Part shown: positions 18,103-26,980 of the stretch, in pieces
Numbering within the stretch: position 1 is the first letter of the stretch
Layout: every line of letters starts with the position of its first letter
Origin: JAUILH01 sp964230215
Lineage (GTDB): Bacteria; Bacteroidota; Bacteroidia; Flavobacteriales_D; JAUILH01
NCBI GenBank assembly: GCA_964230215.1
Contig: CAXRGQ010000001.1
Coordinates: 62,001-126,000 of the forward strand
Direction of reading: 5' to 3'
DNA length: 64,000 bases
Notes under the pieces: model-generated
Told to the model about the DNA's origin: nothing
What the model saw: only the letters and a program-made list of their open reading frames with translations
The model's database searches: none
Translations under genes and position numbers: made by a program

Positions 18103-19340
18103 TAGCGGAGCTTAAGCGTTACTATAGCGATAACCGCTAGTATTATCCCCACAATCCAGAACCTAGATACAATCTTAGCTTCATGGAGTCCCTTCTTTTG
18201 ATAATGATGATGGAGCGGCGCCATAAGGAACACCCGCCTTCCTTCTCCGTAGCGCTTCTTGGTAATCTTGAAATACGCAACCTGAATCATTACCGATAAA
18301 TTTTCGATTAAGAACACCCCACACAATACTGGGATGAGCAATTCTTTTCTAATGGAAATGGCAAATACAGCGATGATACCACCGAGTGCTAACGAACCTG
18401 TATCACCCATGAATACCTGTGCGGGATATGAATTATACCAAAGGAAGCCGATACACGCTCCAACAAATGCAGCAATGAAGACAACCAGCTCACCAGAATC
18501 TGGGATATACATCACATTCAAGTAATCGGCTAATCGTAAGTTACCTGACACGTATGCGAGCACCGCCAATGCGAGCCCTATTATGGCGGATGTTCCTGTG
18601 GCGAGCCCATCCAGACCATCTGTCATATTCGCCCCATTTGATACGGCGGTTACAATAAAAATCACGAGCGGAATGAATAGTAACCACGCCCAATCCTCAT
18701 TTCCTTCTCCAAGCATCCATCTGTAATCAAACACATTGTCAGACAAGAACGGAATAGTCGTTTTTAAGGATTTTGTTTCTTCCCACTGCGCATCAAATGC
18801 AGCTTCTTCGCCTTCCGTTAATTCAATTACTTCAACCTGCTCATCAGTAATGCCCGTTGGTTCCATCATCACAACGTCATTGTGGAAATACAAAACACAT
18901 CCTACCAATACGCCGATACCAACTTGACCAATTACCTTAAACTTCCCAGCCAGTCCTTTCTTGTTCTTTTTAAATACTTTGATATAGTCATCGATGAAGC
19001 CAATTGTACCCAGCCACACCGTTGATACCAACATTGTGATGATGTATATATTATCGAGTTTTGCGAAGAGCAGAGTTGGAATAAGAATGGCTCCCAAGAT
19101 CATTAAACCACCCATTGTTGGCGTCCCTTCTTTTTCCTTCTGACCCTCAAGTCCAAGATCACGCACGGACTCTCCAACTTGTAATCTTCGTAGTAAAGCT
19201 AGAATACGCTTTCCAAATACCATTGAAATAATCAATGACGCGATAATCGCCATGGACGCTCTAAACGAAATGTACTGGAACAATCCTGCCCCTGGCACAT
19301 CATAAAATCTTTCTATATAGTCAAATAAGTGGTAAAGCAT
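18102..19340 (-). CDS. mraY: phospho-N-acetylmuramoyl-pentapeptide transferase MraY
   Basis: A 412-aa polytopic enzyme that transfers phospho-MurNAc-pentapeptide to undecaprenyl phosphate (lipid I). Catalytic motifs are GFIDDYIKVFKKNKKGL, NMTDGLDGLATG and the periplasmic/cytosolic APLHHHYQKKG loop. Between TM segments near residues 160-215 lies an acidic extension (EVIELTEGEEAAFDAQW), a common feature of Bacteroidota MraY. One-base overlaps with murE and murD show tight operon packing. Confidence 0.98.
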   Translation of the reverse strand: MLYHLFDYIERFYDVPGAGLFQYISFRASMAIIASLIISMVFGKRILALLRRLQVGESVRDLGLEGQKEKEGTPTMGGLMILGAILIPTLLFAKLDNIYIITMLVSTVWLGTIGFIDDYIKVFKKNKKGLAGKFKVIGQVGIGVLVGCVLYFHNDVVMMEPTGITDEQVEVIELTEGEEAAFDAQWEETKSLKTTIPFLSDNVFDYRWMLGEGNEDWAWLLFIPLVIFIVTAVSNGANMTDGLDGLATGTSAIIGLALAVLAYVSGNLRLADYLNVMYIPDSGELVVFIAAFVGACIGFLWYNSYPAQVFMGDTGSLALGGIIAVFAISIRKELLIPVLCGVFLIENLSVMIQVAYFKITKKRYGEGRRVFLMAPLHHHYQKKGLHEAKIVSRFWIVGIILAVIAIVTLKLR

Positions 19341-20803
19341 TATTTATTTAAAGGTTTTAGTGATTCGTTTAAGACCTCCATATCATCGAATGGAAGTACT
19401 TCATCTTTGATTATTTGATACTTCTCGTGCCCTTTACCAGCCACCAAAAGGATGTCATTCTCTCGAGCCAAACTACACGCCGTGCGTATGGCTTCTTTTC
19501 TGTTTGTAATTGACAGAACCTTGCGTTTACTAGCAGGATCTACCCCCATCATCATATCTGCAATAATGGCATCTGGATCTTCCGACCTAGGATTGTCAGA
19601 TGTTAGAATTACCTGATCACTATAATTACATGCAATCCCTGCCATCATTGGACGTTTTCCCTTATCTCGGTCACCGCCACAACCTACAATTGTTATCACC
19701 TTCTCGTTTCCTGTGCGAATCTCAGCGATGGTCTTCAACACATTCTCCAAAGCATCTGGTGTATGCGCATAATCCACAATACCGGTAATATTTTCTTCTG
19801 ATTTGATATACTGGAAGCGACCTTCTGCTGTATCGATAGTACTCAATGCTGTTAGTACCTCTAACTTATCCCATGCCAGCACATCCGTAACTGCATAAAT
19901 CAATAGTAAATTGTAAGCATTGAATCCACCAATTAATTTCGACCACAGTTCATTATTATCTAAAAGGAGCACTAAACCTGAAAACTGGTTCTCAAGGACT
20001 TTAGCTTTGTAATCTGCAACTCCATTGATTCCGAACGAATACTGATGCGCCTTTGTATCCTGCACCATCACTTCTCCATGTAAATCATCCATATTGTAAA
20101 GCGCAGTCGCTGACGCCTTTAAACCATCGAAGAATGCTTTTTTAGCTTCCACATACTTCTCCATGGTTTCGTGGTAATCCAGGTGATCTCTAGATAAATT
20201 TGTAAAGCCTGCCACTTTGAACTCTAGGCCCTCAATTCGGTATTGCGCGACAGCATGCGAAGACACCTCCATAAAGCAATATTCGCACCCTTCTTCCACC
20301 ATTTCGGCCAATAATCTGTTTAGTTCTACAGCATCTGGCGTAGTATGCGTTGCATCTATCGCTTTGTCACCGATTTTATTGACAACCGTTGACAACATAC
20401 CGCACATAAAACCGAGTTGCTGACCTAGTCTATGCAACATTGTAACACAACTAGTTTTTCCATTGGTTCCGGTGATACCAATCAGTTGTAATTTTTCCGA
20501 TGGGTTATCGTAGAAGTTTGACGCACAAGTACCGAGTGCTTTTGCAGAATTGGGAACGCGTACATAACTCACAAGGTCTTGTAGTTGCTCTGGTATTCTT
20601 TCACACAACACAGTGATGGCTCCTTTCTCAATAGCTGCGTCTATATAATCGTGACCATCAACCACTGTTCCGTTAACAGCAACAAAAAGACTATGACGCA
20701 CTACTTTGCGCGAATCAAATACAATCGACTCGACAGCCACATTGGTAGCACCCACCACTTGCTGGATATTTACACCATATAATATGTCTTTGAGCAACTT
20801 CAT
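19340..20803 (-). CDS. murE: UDP-MurNAc-tripeptide synthetase MurE (probably meso-diaminopimelate-adding)
   Basis: A 487-aa Mur ligase adding the third stem-peptide residue. ATP loop GITGTNGKTSCVTML, EVSSHAVAQYRIEG, FTNLSRDHLDYHETME and YAHTPDALENVL are visible. The specificity motif DNPRSEDP matches the DNPR signature of enzymes using meso-diaminopimelate rather than lysine, predicting DAP-type peptidoglycan. It overlaps ftsI and mraY by one base each. Confidence 0.98.
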   Translation of the reverse strand: MKLLKDILYGVNIQQVVGATNVAVESIVFDSRKVVRHSLFVAVNGTVVDGHDYIDAAIEKGAITVLCERIPEQLQDLVSYVRVPNSAKALGTCASNFYDNPSEKLQLIGITGTNGKTSCVTMLHRLGQQLGFMCGMLSTVVNKIGDKAIDATHTTPDAVELNRLLAEMVEEGCEYCFMEVSSHAVAQYRIEGLEFKVAGFTNLSRDHLDYHETMEKYVEAKKAFFDGLKASATALYNMDDLHGEVMVQDTKAHQYSFGINGVADYKAKVLENQFSGLVLLLDNNELWSKLIGGFNAYNLLLIYAVTDVLAWDKLEVLTALSTIDTAEGRFQYIKSEENITGIVDYAHTPDALENVLKTIAEIRTGNEKVITIVGCGGDRDKGKRPMMAGIACNYSDQVILTSDNPRSEDPDAIIADMMMGVDPASKRKVLSITNRKEAIRTACSLARENDILLVAGKGHEKYQIIKDEVLPFDDMEVLNESLKPLNK

Positions 20804-22920
20804 TATTTGAGCTTAAGTTTTATTAAGTCGTTCTTTTTGAATGTTTTTCCAGGTTCAAGCGATTGTGCTATAACTTTACCCGAGCCTTGAATCTTCACTA
20901 CAAACCCTCTGTTTTCTAATACATACAAGGCATCCTTAAGCCCCATACCTTTCACATTTGGCACTGTAGTTTCGCCCACATATTTTTTATGTATTTCTAG
21001 GTGGCCAGACTCACTCTCTGTCATTACCCACTTATCCATTCCGTCTGCCACTTTATAATCTATACCAAGCTCTTTAGCTACTAACAAAATCTCCTCTGAG
21101 TAGCCTGGCTTAGTTAATGGTGCTGCTTTTTCCTCAACATAATTACCTTCATTAACAGCATTATGGTGCTCGAAATCTGTTGCGTATACTTTATCGGCAA
21201 TGGCCTTGAAAACGGTTCCTGCCACTTCAGCACCATATTTACCTTGCTGTGGCGCGGCAACTACCACAATACAGCTATACTTTGGCTTGTCTGCTGGGAA
21301 ATAGCCACAGAATGAAGCGCGATATTTAATTTTTTCCTCCGACTTATACCCAGACAAACCGTTAGCCAACTGAGTAGTACCCGTTTTACCTGCGATTGTG
21401 TAATTCGCCCCCTGGAGACTCTTACCCGTTCCGTATTCCACTACAGCCTCCATACATTTTTTGGCTTTTTTGATTGTTGTGGGCGAGCATAATCTTGGCG
21501 ATATAACGTACGGGTCGATTTTATCTACCACATCTCCATTTACACGAATTTCACTCACCAACTGTGGACGCATCACAACACCGTCATTTGCCACAGCATT
21601 ATATAAAGTCAAAATTTGAAGTGGCGTAAACTTTGTTTCATAGCCAATGCTCGTCCAAGGAAGCGAGACACCCGACCACAAATCATCATCCGTGTCTTTT
21701 ATATAAGGTCTGGCTTCTCCCCTAAGAGAAATACCGGTCATTTGCCCCATGATACGTTTGATACCATCCACAAACTTCTGTGGGTTTCGATTATACGCAT
21801 CATCAATCATTTTACTGAAGTAAACATTGGACGAGTTAGCAAAGGCCTGCTCAAGATTAATAACACCATAACCACCTATTCTTGAATCGCGCATGGTACG
21901 GTCGTAAAACTTGTGCGTACCATCTTCAGTATCAATTTCAGAACTTAAATCGACCACACCATCTTCTAGCGCCACAAGGGTTGATGCTAGTTTAAATGTT
22001 GAACCAGGCTCAGATGCAGTTCCTATCGCGTAGTTGTAGTTTTCGTAATAACTATTCTCACCTGTTTTACCAAGATTCACAATTGCTTTGATGTGACCAG
22101 TCTCAACTTCCATCACAATCGCACAGCCATTCGCCGCACCTTGAGATTCTAATTGCTTCTTTAGCTCGTTTTGTGCAACATCTTGAAGGTTTACATCAAT
22201 GGTGGTAATGAGGTCTTTCCCATTTTCTGGTTTAACAATAAACTTATCATCATACGGAATGTATTTCCCAGAAGACAACTTGCGCATTTTTCGACGGCCC
22301 TTCACTCCAGCCAATTGTTTGTCGAAAGCATCTTCAAGCCCTACCTTACCTTTAGGCATAGCACCCACACTGTCGGTTCTAACATAACCTATCGTTCTAT
22401 CTGCTAAAGGCGAAAACTGGCGCTTTCTTTTGTCTTGCTTCTCGATAATCAAGCCCCCGCGATACTGCCCATCACGGAAAATTGGTAGATTATTAACTTT
22501 TGCAAGATCTCTTCTACTCACCTTAGTCGCAATCTTAACATAATGTAGATTATCATTTTTTGCCTTGGTGAGATAAGTCTTCCAATCTGATGATGATTTT
22601 CCATCAAAAATCGCACTCAGACCAAGTGCCAAGGAATCTAACGACTCGTTAAACAAATCATTTTCTACTACCCCTGCATCCCAATGGAGATTAAATACTG
22701 GGTCAGATGTAGCCAACAAAGAACCATCCGAAGAGAATATATTACCGCGCACTGGCAGTATATCTTTTTCTACCACGATATCTGATTTCTGTTCTACTAC
22801 TTTTTTATACTCAGCATTATTCTGAATCGCAAAAACACGCACCACGATTCCAGCACCCACCATCATTAGCACCAAAAACACTACATACACACGCCATATG
22901 ACAACCTTCTTATCTATCAT
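20803..22920 (-). CDS. ftsI: FtsI/PBP3-type transpeptidase with C-terminal PASTA domain
   Basis: A 705-aa class B penicillin-binding protein that crosslinks septal peptidoglycan. One N-terminal TM helix (about 9-32) is followed by a dimerisation domain starting PVRGNIFSSDG. Catalytic motifs are SxxK at 307-310 (STFK), SxN at 363-365 (SSN) and KTG at 512-514. A single PASTA domain occupies about residues 645-705 (TVPNVKGMGLKDALYVLE). The start overlaps the ftsL-like gene by 4 bp. Confidence 0.97.
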   Translation of the reverse strand: MIDKKVVIWRVYVVFLVLMMVGAGIVVRVFAIQNNAEYKKVVEQKSDIVVEKDILPVRGNIFSSDGSLLATSDPVFNLHWDAGVVENDLFNESLDSLALGLSAIFDGKSSSDWKTYLTKAKNDNLHYVKIATKVSRRDLAKVNNLPIFRDGQYRGGLIIEKQDKRKRQFSPLADRTIGYVRTDSVGAMPKGKVGLEDAFDKQLAGVKGRRKMRKLSSGKYIPYDDKFIVKPENGKDLITTIDVNLQDVAQNELKKQLESQGAANGCAIVMEVETGHIKAIVNLGKTGENSYYENYNYAIGTASEPGSTFKLASTLVALEDGVVDLSSEIDTEDGTHKFYDRTMRDSRIGGYGVINLEQAFANSSNVYFSKMIDDAYNRNPQKFVDGIKRIMGQMTGISLRGEARPYIKDTDDDLWSGVSLPWTSIGYETKFTPLQILTLYNAVANDGVVMRPQLVSEIRVNGDVVDKIDPYVISPRLCSPTTIKKAKKCMEAVVEYGTGKSLQGANYTIAGKTGTTQLANGLSGYKSEEKIKYRASFCGYFPADKPKYSCIVVVAAPQQGKYGAEVAGTVFKAIADKVYATDFEHHNAVNEGNYVEEKAAPLTKPGYSEEILLVAKELGIDYKVADGMDKWVMTESESGHLEIHKKYVGETTVPNVKGMGLKDALYVLENRGFVVKIQGSGKVIAQSLEPGKTFKKNDLIKLKLK

Positions 22921-23327
22921 TGGTCTGTGTTAAAAATTGATTTGGACACTTGAATTTTGACTGGCGGCACCAATGACGGCTCCACCCCTATCACTGCCGA
23001 GGAATCTTCGATATGTGAATACATACTTACCTGATTGTAGTAAGCATTCTCATTATTTTCATCAGCTTTTAATTCCAGTGATTGCTCTTGTAGATCTGCA
23101 ATATTTGCACTGGTCTTTTCGACATAATACCCATAGCCGATATACAACACCAGTAAGAATGTGATGTAAGCAAAAAATGGTAGGTTTTTAATAAGATTAT
23201 CACGAGAGAAGAAGTCTCCATTCACGATCGATACAAAGGTCTTTCTTGCTGGCGCAGCCGCTTTCGACCTATCTTTCTTAGGACGTTTGGGCTTTTTTTC
23301 TTCGACCTTTTCGATCAATTCGCTCAT
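22917..23327 (-). CDS. ftsL: FtsL-like cell division protein
   Basis: A 136-aa bitopic protein. A Lys/Pro-rich cytoplasmic N-terminus precedes one TM helix at about residues 50-68, followed by a short coiled-coil-like segment (ANIADLQEQSLELKADE). Sequence similarity to FtsL is minimal, as is usual for Bacteroidota; the assignment rests on topology and on its position between rsmH and ftsI. It overlaps both neighbours by 4 bp. Confidence 0.85.
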   Translation of the reverse strand: MSELIEKVEEKKPKRPKKDRSKAAAPARKTFVSIVNGDFFSRDNLIKNLPFFAYITFLLVLYIGYGYYVEKTSANIADLQEQSLELKADENNENAYYNQVSMYSHIEDSSAVIGVEPSLVPPVKIQVSKSIFNTDQ

Positions 23328-24229
23328 AGCTTCTCAGCAATTCTTAGTTTGGCACTCCGTGCTCTTGGGTTTCTATCTATTTCCTCGTCAGAAGGCACAA
23401 TCACCTTCCTGTTAACTTCTTTAAAAGGTCGATTGACATTCCCGAAAAAATCTTTTTCGAGCTTCCCGTCAAACGATCCACTTTTGATGTAATTTTTAAC
23501 TAGCCTATCTTCAAGTGAGTGATACGAAATCACCACCAACCTTCCGCCTGGCTTAATAACAGATTGACATGCCTGTAAAAACTCTTTCAAGACAGCCATT
23601 TCATCATTCACTTCAATTCTAAGCGCTTGAAAAATTTGTGCTAACACCCTATTTCTTTTCTGACCACCCCACTGCAAACTATCGTGTAGTTCGACTAAAT
23701 CTTGTGTGTTTTTAAACTCCGAATTCGACCTATGCACGATTATCGCCTCTACCCACTTCTTCAAGCCCTTCAATTCACCGTACTCACGAAACACTCTGTA
23801 CAACTCCTCTTCGTCATAAGTATTTAAGACATCCGCAGCAGATTTGCCCGCAGCAGTATTCATCCTCATATCCAGCGGACCTTCAAAACGAAAAGAAAAA
23901 CCTCTCTCTGGAACATCAAACTGATGAGACGACACACCTAAATCTGCCAGAATCCCATCCACCTGTTTAACCCCATGAAGCCTTAAGCCATTTTTAATAA
24001 ACTTGAAGTTCTGCGGAACAAAAACCAAAGCCTCTTCATCCAAAACATTTGAAGCCGCATCAGCATCCTGATCAAAAGCATACAACTTACCACCGGAAAG
24101 CTTTTTGAGAATCTCTCGACTATGACCTCCTCCTCCGAAAGTCACATCCACATAGCAGCCACCTGGCCGGATATTCAATCCATTAATTACATCATGTAAA
24201 AGAACGGGCACATGATAATCACTCATCAT
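23324..24229 (-). CDS. rsmH: 16S rRNA (cytosine(1402)-N(4))-methyltransferase RsmH
   Basis: A 301-aa SAM-dependent methyltransferase modifying C1402 in the ribosomal P site. The N-terminal HVPVLLHDVINGL, SAM-binding DVTFGGGGHSREIL, ILADLGVSSHQFD, PERGFSFRFEGPLDMRM and C-terminal VISYHSLEDRLVKN are characteristic. The first two codons are both ATG; either could be used. It overlaps mraZ by 11 bp. Note that rsmI at 58.9 kb modifies the same nucleotide. Confidence 0.98.
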   Translation of the reverse strand: MMSDYHVPVLLHDVINGLNIRPGGCYVDVTFGGGGHSREILKKLSGGKLYAFDQDADAASNVLDEEALVFVPQNFKFIKNGLRLHGVKQVDGILADLGVSSHQFDVPERGFSFRFEGPLDMRMNTAAGKSAADVLNTYDEEELYRVFREYGELKGLKKWVEAIIVHRSNSEFKNTQDLVELHDSLQWGGQKRNRVLAQIFQALRIEVNDEMAVLKEFLQACQSVIKPGGRLVVISYHSLEDRLVKNYIKSGSFDGKLEKDFFGNVNRPFKEVNRKVIVPSDEEIDRNPRARSAKLRIAEKL

Positions 24230-24677
24230 CTAAGCCATTACCCATTACCTTATCAGCTAAATCAGCAAAGTCAACCGAGTTATCATCTAACCACTTCTCG
24301 TATTCGGCTTTATCCCAAACCTCAATACGATCCGCATAAGCGATCAACACAGCCTCCTTTTTAATACCCGCGTACTCCACGAGTGTTTTCGGAACCAACA
24401 ATCTACCAGCATTATCAAGCGTCAATCTTTGCGCTCCGTTATGGAACAACCTGTAAAACATTCGATTTTCAGGTTTAAACAAATTCAACTTTTCAAGCTT
24501 AGCAGAAATCTTATCCCACTCATTCATCGGGTAAATAGACAAGCACTTTTCGAATCCACGGTTGATCATAAACGCATCTTGGGCATTCGGATCCACCTGC
24601 CTTCTTAACCCAGAAGGAAAGAGGAAACGCCCTTTAGCATCTAGCTTACAACCGTATTCTCCTACAAGACTTGACAT
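24219..24677 (-). CDS. mraZ: transcriptional regulator MraZ
   Basis: A 152-aa protein with two AbrB-like (SpoVT-type) half domains: GEYGCKLDAKGRFLFPSGLRRQ at the start and RLTLDNAGRLLVPKTLVEYAG in the middle. In E. coli MraZ is a ring-forming DNA-binding protein that represses its own dcw operon via direct repeats. It is the first gene of the cluster here, and three 10-nt-spaced TGGTA repeats lie just upstream, which fits autoregulation. Confidence 0.97.
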   Translation of the reverse strand: MSSLVGEYGCKLDAKGRFLFPSGLRRQVDPNAQDAFMINRGFEKCLSIYPMNEWDKISAKLEKLNLFKPENRMFYRLFHNGAQRLTLDNAGRLLVPKTLVEYAGIKKEAVLIAYADRIEVWDKAEYEKWLDDNSVDFADLADKVMGNGLDDE

Positions 24678-24698
24678 TACTAATTCAACTTAAAGATG

Positions 24699-24706
24699 TA
24701 AAAATA
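24699..24706 (-). promoter_or_regulatory. candidate -7 element TATTTTTA of the dcw (mraZ) promoter
   Basis: On the minus strand TATTTTTA resembles TAnnTTTG and lies 21 nt before the mraZ ATG. The TGGTA repeat array begins 9 bp upstream of it, over the expected -33 region. Confidence 0.4.
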
Positions 24707-24715
24707 GATATTTTT

Positions 24716-24740
24716 TACCACTTTATACCATTAATTACCA
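24716..24740 (-). promoter_or_regulatory. putative MraZ operator: three TGGTA repeats with 10-nt period
   Basis: On the minus strand TGGTA begins at 24740, 24730 and 24720, exactly 10 nt apart. E. coli MraZ binds TGGGN repeats spaced by 5 nt (10-nt period), and the Mollicutes sites begin AAAGTG. Here the repeat nearest mraZ reads AAAGTGGTA. Overlap with the predicted promoter implies repression. Confidence 0.8.
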
Positions 24741-24834
24741 CTATGTTAACAACTTTCTACTCATTACAAGCCCATTTTGTTACAAATGGTTTATTAATAT
24801 CTGATTTACAATGTATTATTGATAATTTATTGAG

Positions 24835-24849
24835 TGGTAAAAAGTGGTA
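24835..24849 (+). promoter_or_regulatory. second TGGTA pair, opposite orientation, upstream of engB
   Basis: On the plus strand TGGTA occurs at 24835-24839 and 24845-24849, again with a 10-nt period and with AGTGGTAAA context. It faces engB rather than mraZ. It could extend the MraZ operator system to engB or assist looping. Confidence 0.55.
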
Positions 24850-24923
24850 AATTCATTCACATTTTAGTGTTAATATGCGAACAAATGGTCTTGATTTGTG
24901 TTTTTAATACTTAAGAGAAAATG

Positions 24924-24931
24924 TACCTTTG
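24924..24931 (+). promoter_or_regulatory. -7 promoter element TACCTTTG, 4 nt before engB ATG
   Basis: A perfect TAnnTTTG match. The ATG at 24936 follows after CTGT. An upstream in-frame ATG at 24921 overlaps this element and is therefore unlikely to be the start. Confidence 0.6.
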
Positions 24932-24935
24932 CTGT

Positions 24936-25565
24936 ATGAGTGATGCGCCAATTATGGAGATTGAAAAGGCTGAGTTCCTTACAAGCAGTTCGGACTTCCA
25001 CCAATGCCCTGAGGGAGATAGACCTGAGTACGCGTTTATTGGGCGATCTAATGTGGGTAAATCGTCATTGATTAACATGTTGTGTGAACGTAATAAACTG
25101 GCAAAAACATCAGGAAAACCAGGCAAGACACAGCTCATTAACCACTTTGAAGTTAACGATTGGTACTTGGTAGATTTACCTGGATATGGCTACGCAAAGG
25201 TGTCTAAAAAAGACCGCAAGAAGTTCAAGGGGATGATCTATAACTACATGGCGCACCGAGAAAATCTGCAGTGCGTTTTTGTATTGGTAGACTCTCGTAT
25301 TCCACCTCAAAAGCTAGACCTAGAATTCATGGAATGGCTAGGCACAAAAGGGATTCCGTTTGTGATAGTGTTTACGAAAATTGAGAAATTATCAAGTGCT
25401 GAACTCAATAAAAACATCAAGACTTACGAAAAAGAAATGCTGAAGACATGGGAGAGTATGCCTATGTATTATGCTAGTTCGGCACACGCAAAATTGGGAC
25501 GCGAATCCATCTTGGGTCTAATTCACGAGACGAACCAATATTTTAAAGAAAGGGAAGAAGACTAA
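24936..25565 (+). CDS. engB: ribosome-biogenesis GTPase EngB (YihA/YsxC)
   Basis: An approximately 209-aa GTPase needed for assembly of the large ribosomal subunit. G1 GRSNVGKSSLIN, G2/switch KTSGKPGKTQLINHF, G3 LVDLPGYGYAKV, G4 VFTKIEK and G5 ASSAHAKLG are visible. The start is set at ATG 24936, 4 nt after a perfect -7 element; relatives usually begin at the position of ATG 24954 (MEIEKAEF), so that is the alternative. It is divergent from mraZ and ends with a 4-bp overlap with the convergent gldC. Confidence 0.96.
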   Translation: MSDAPIMEIEKAEFLTSSSDFHQCPEGDRPEYAFIGRSNVGKSSLINMLCERNKLAKTSGKPGKTQLINHFEVNDWYLVDLPGYGYAKVSKKDRKKFKGMIYNYMAHRENLQCVFVLVDSRIPPQKLDLEFMEWLGTKGIPFVIVFTKIEKLSSAELNKNIKTYEKEMLKTWESMPMYYASSAHAKLGRESILGLIHETNQYFKEREED

Positions 25566-25903
25566 TTCTCTGGAGCTTGAATTTCCATTCTTTTAGCAAA
25601 ATAATCACAGAAATCGCGTAAATCTTGACTCATTTCTACTTCACCAGTAGCGCGCTCAAAATTATCCGCTAGAGTGAGCAAAGTTTGATGGTAGAACATT
25701 TTCATTTCATCCACCATCATGTCTTTTGTCCATAAATCCATTCGCATGGCATTAAGATCCTTTTTATCCCACATTGAGAGAATAATCGCCTTTGATTCGG
25801 CATTATCAACCCCCGCTCCTGGAGCACTCCACATTATTTTCTGTGGGACTTTATTCTCATCCAACTCAACATTTATGCTAATATCCGTTCCCTTTTCGCT
25901 CAT
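25562..25903 (-). CDS. gldC: gliding motility protein GldC
   Basis: A 113-aa soluble protein of the GldC family: ELDENKVPQKIMWSAPG, RMDLWTKDMMVDEMK and HQTLLTLADNFERATGE, DFCDYFAKRMEIQ are characteristic blocks. In Flavobacterium it accompanies gldB and supports gliding, although its biochemical role is unknown. It shares one base with the upstream gldB, the conserved gene pair. The match to the family is nearly full length. Confidence 0.92.
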   Translation of the reverse strand: MSEKGTDISINVELDENKVPQKIMWSAPGAGVDNAESKAIILSMWDKKDLNAMRMDLWTKDMMVDEMKMFYHQTLLTLADNFERATGEVEMSQDLRDFCDYFAKRMEIQAPEN

Positions 25904-26937
25904 TATTCTCCTTGTTTATATGCTCTAAGAATTTCTTGTTTGTTCGTATTCTCCAACAAATCCACTATGTTTTTATCTGGATTTTCCGCCATGTAATCCC
26001 GCACTATGCTCCAACCAATAAATACTCCAATTCTATCTGGCGTGTCTTCATCTGTTAATCCCGGTGTAAAAGGACCTTCTTTGAAATAATCATCTATCAA
26101 GCGTTTATCCTTAGACCGAATTACACTTCTATCCACCAATGTCAACCATATCTTATGCTCGTTTGACACACACCACTCCATCTCATCTTTCGTGTATTTC
26201 ATTTTAACATGATCCGGCATATCTGGCATAAAAGCATCCATGGCATACATTAGTTTACCGTAATGAATTAATGCATCTAGGTATTCTTCAAACTCTTTGT
26301 TAGGCAGGTAATTTGATTCGAACCAAATAAGCATTGCATTCAAAACTAAATACTTACTATCCATTTCAAATTTGATGTAGTCAAAAAACTGTTGTGGAGG
26401 CAATGATTTAACCAGCCAATTATCTTTTCCTAGATGAAAATCCAAGCCAATCATTACTGCATCTTCTAAGGCCACTGCACTATAATTAAAGAAGGTATTT
26501 GTAAATATTATCTTAGGTGGCTCCAAGTCCTTATAGTAATACTTAACATGTTTGAATGCGTCAGTGAAATCATTTTCATATTTTGACATATCACCAAAAA
26601 CAGAGTCGACTGCATCCATGGCTGGCTGAACGAATGGATATCTAAAGAACTGCACGATTCTTTGAGGGAATGCAGGGTCATGGACATCACCCAACCTCAA
26701 GACACCGCCCGCATAGTGCTGCCATGCAGAACCATAATCATTCTGCATCTTATCATTAAAGCTCTTTATACTATTAGTGTCCACTGCATGAATATCTTGA
26801 TACATGTAGCTGAAATTAAGTTCAACTTTAACGTCAGACACATCTACCTTAAGAGGATCTTTTTCTTCTGATGAACAGCCAATTAGAATAGAAAATAAAA
26901 TTCCAATAAGTATGCTATTTAGGCGGAATGTATTCAC
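25903..26937 (-). CDS. gldB: gliding motility lipoprotein GldB
   Basis: A 344-aa lipoprotein: signal segment with lipobox ILIGC (Cys at about residue 21). The mature part fits GldB by its length, the FFRYPFVQPAMD and ILTF-type segments, and the C-terminal ...DRIGVFIGWSIVRDYMAENPD block shared by the family. GldB is required for flavobacterial gliding. The predicted start is GTG at 26937. It is directly coupled to gldC, and its divergent neighbour encodes an outer-membrane barrel. Confidence 0.9.
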   Translation of the reverse strand: MNTFRLNSILIGILFSILIGCSSEEKDPLKVDVSDVKVELNFSYMYQDIHAVDTNSIKSFNDKMQNDYGSAWQHYAGGVLRLGDVHDPAFPQRIVQFFRYPFVQPAMDAVDSVFGDMSKYENDFTDAFKHVKYYYKDLEPPKIIFTNTFFNYSAVALEDAVMIGLDFHLGKDNWLVKSLPPQQFFDYIKFEMDSKYLVLNAMLIWFESNYLPNKEFEEYLDALIHYGKLMYAMDAFMPDMPDHVKMKYTKDEMEWCVSNEHKIWLTLVDRSVIRSKDKRLIDDYFKEGPFTPGLTDEDTPDRIGVFIGWSIVRDYMAENPDKNIVDLLENTNKQEILRAYKQGE

Positions 26938-26980
26938 AAAAATGTTGTATTATTGTAGCTTAAAATTTAAGGTCAAAATT

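Noticed and set aside
24772..24790. CCATTT...AAATGG near-palindrome between mraZ and engB as an operator
   Set aside because: Only 6-bp arms in an AT-rich spacer, and not in register with the TGGTA repeats; chance is likely.
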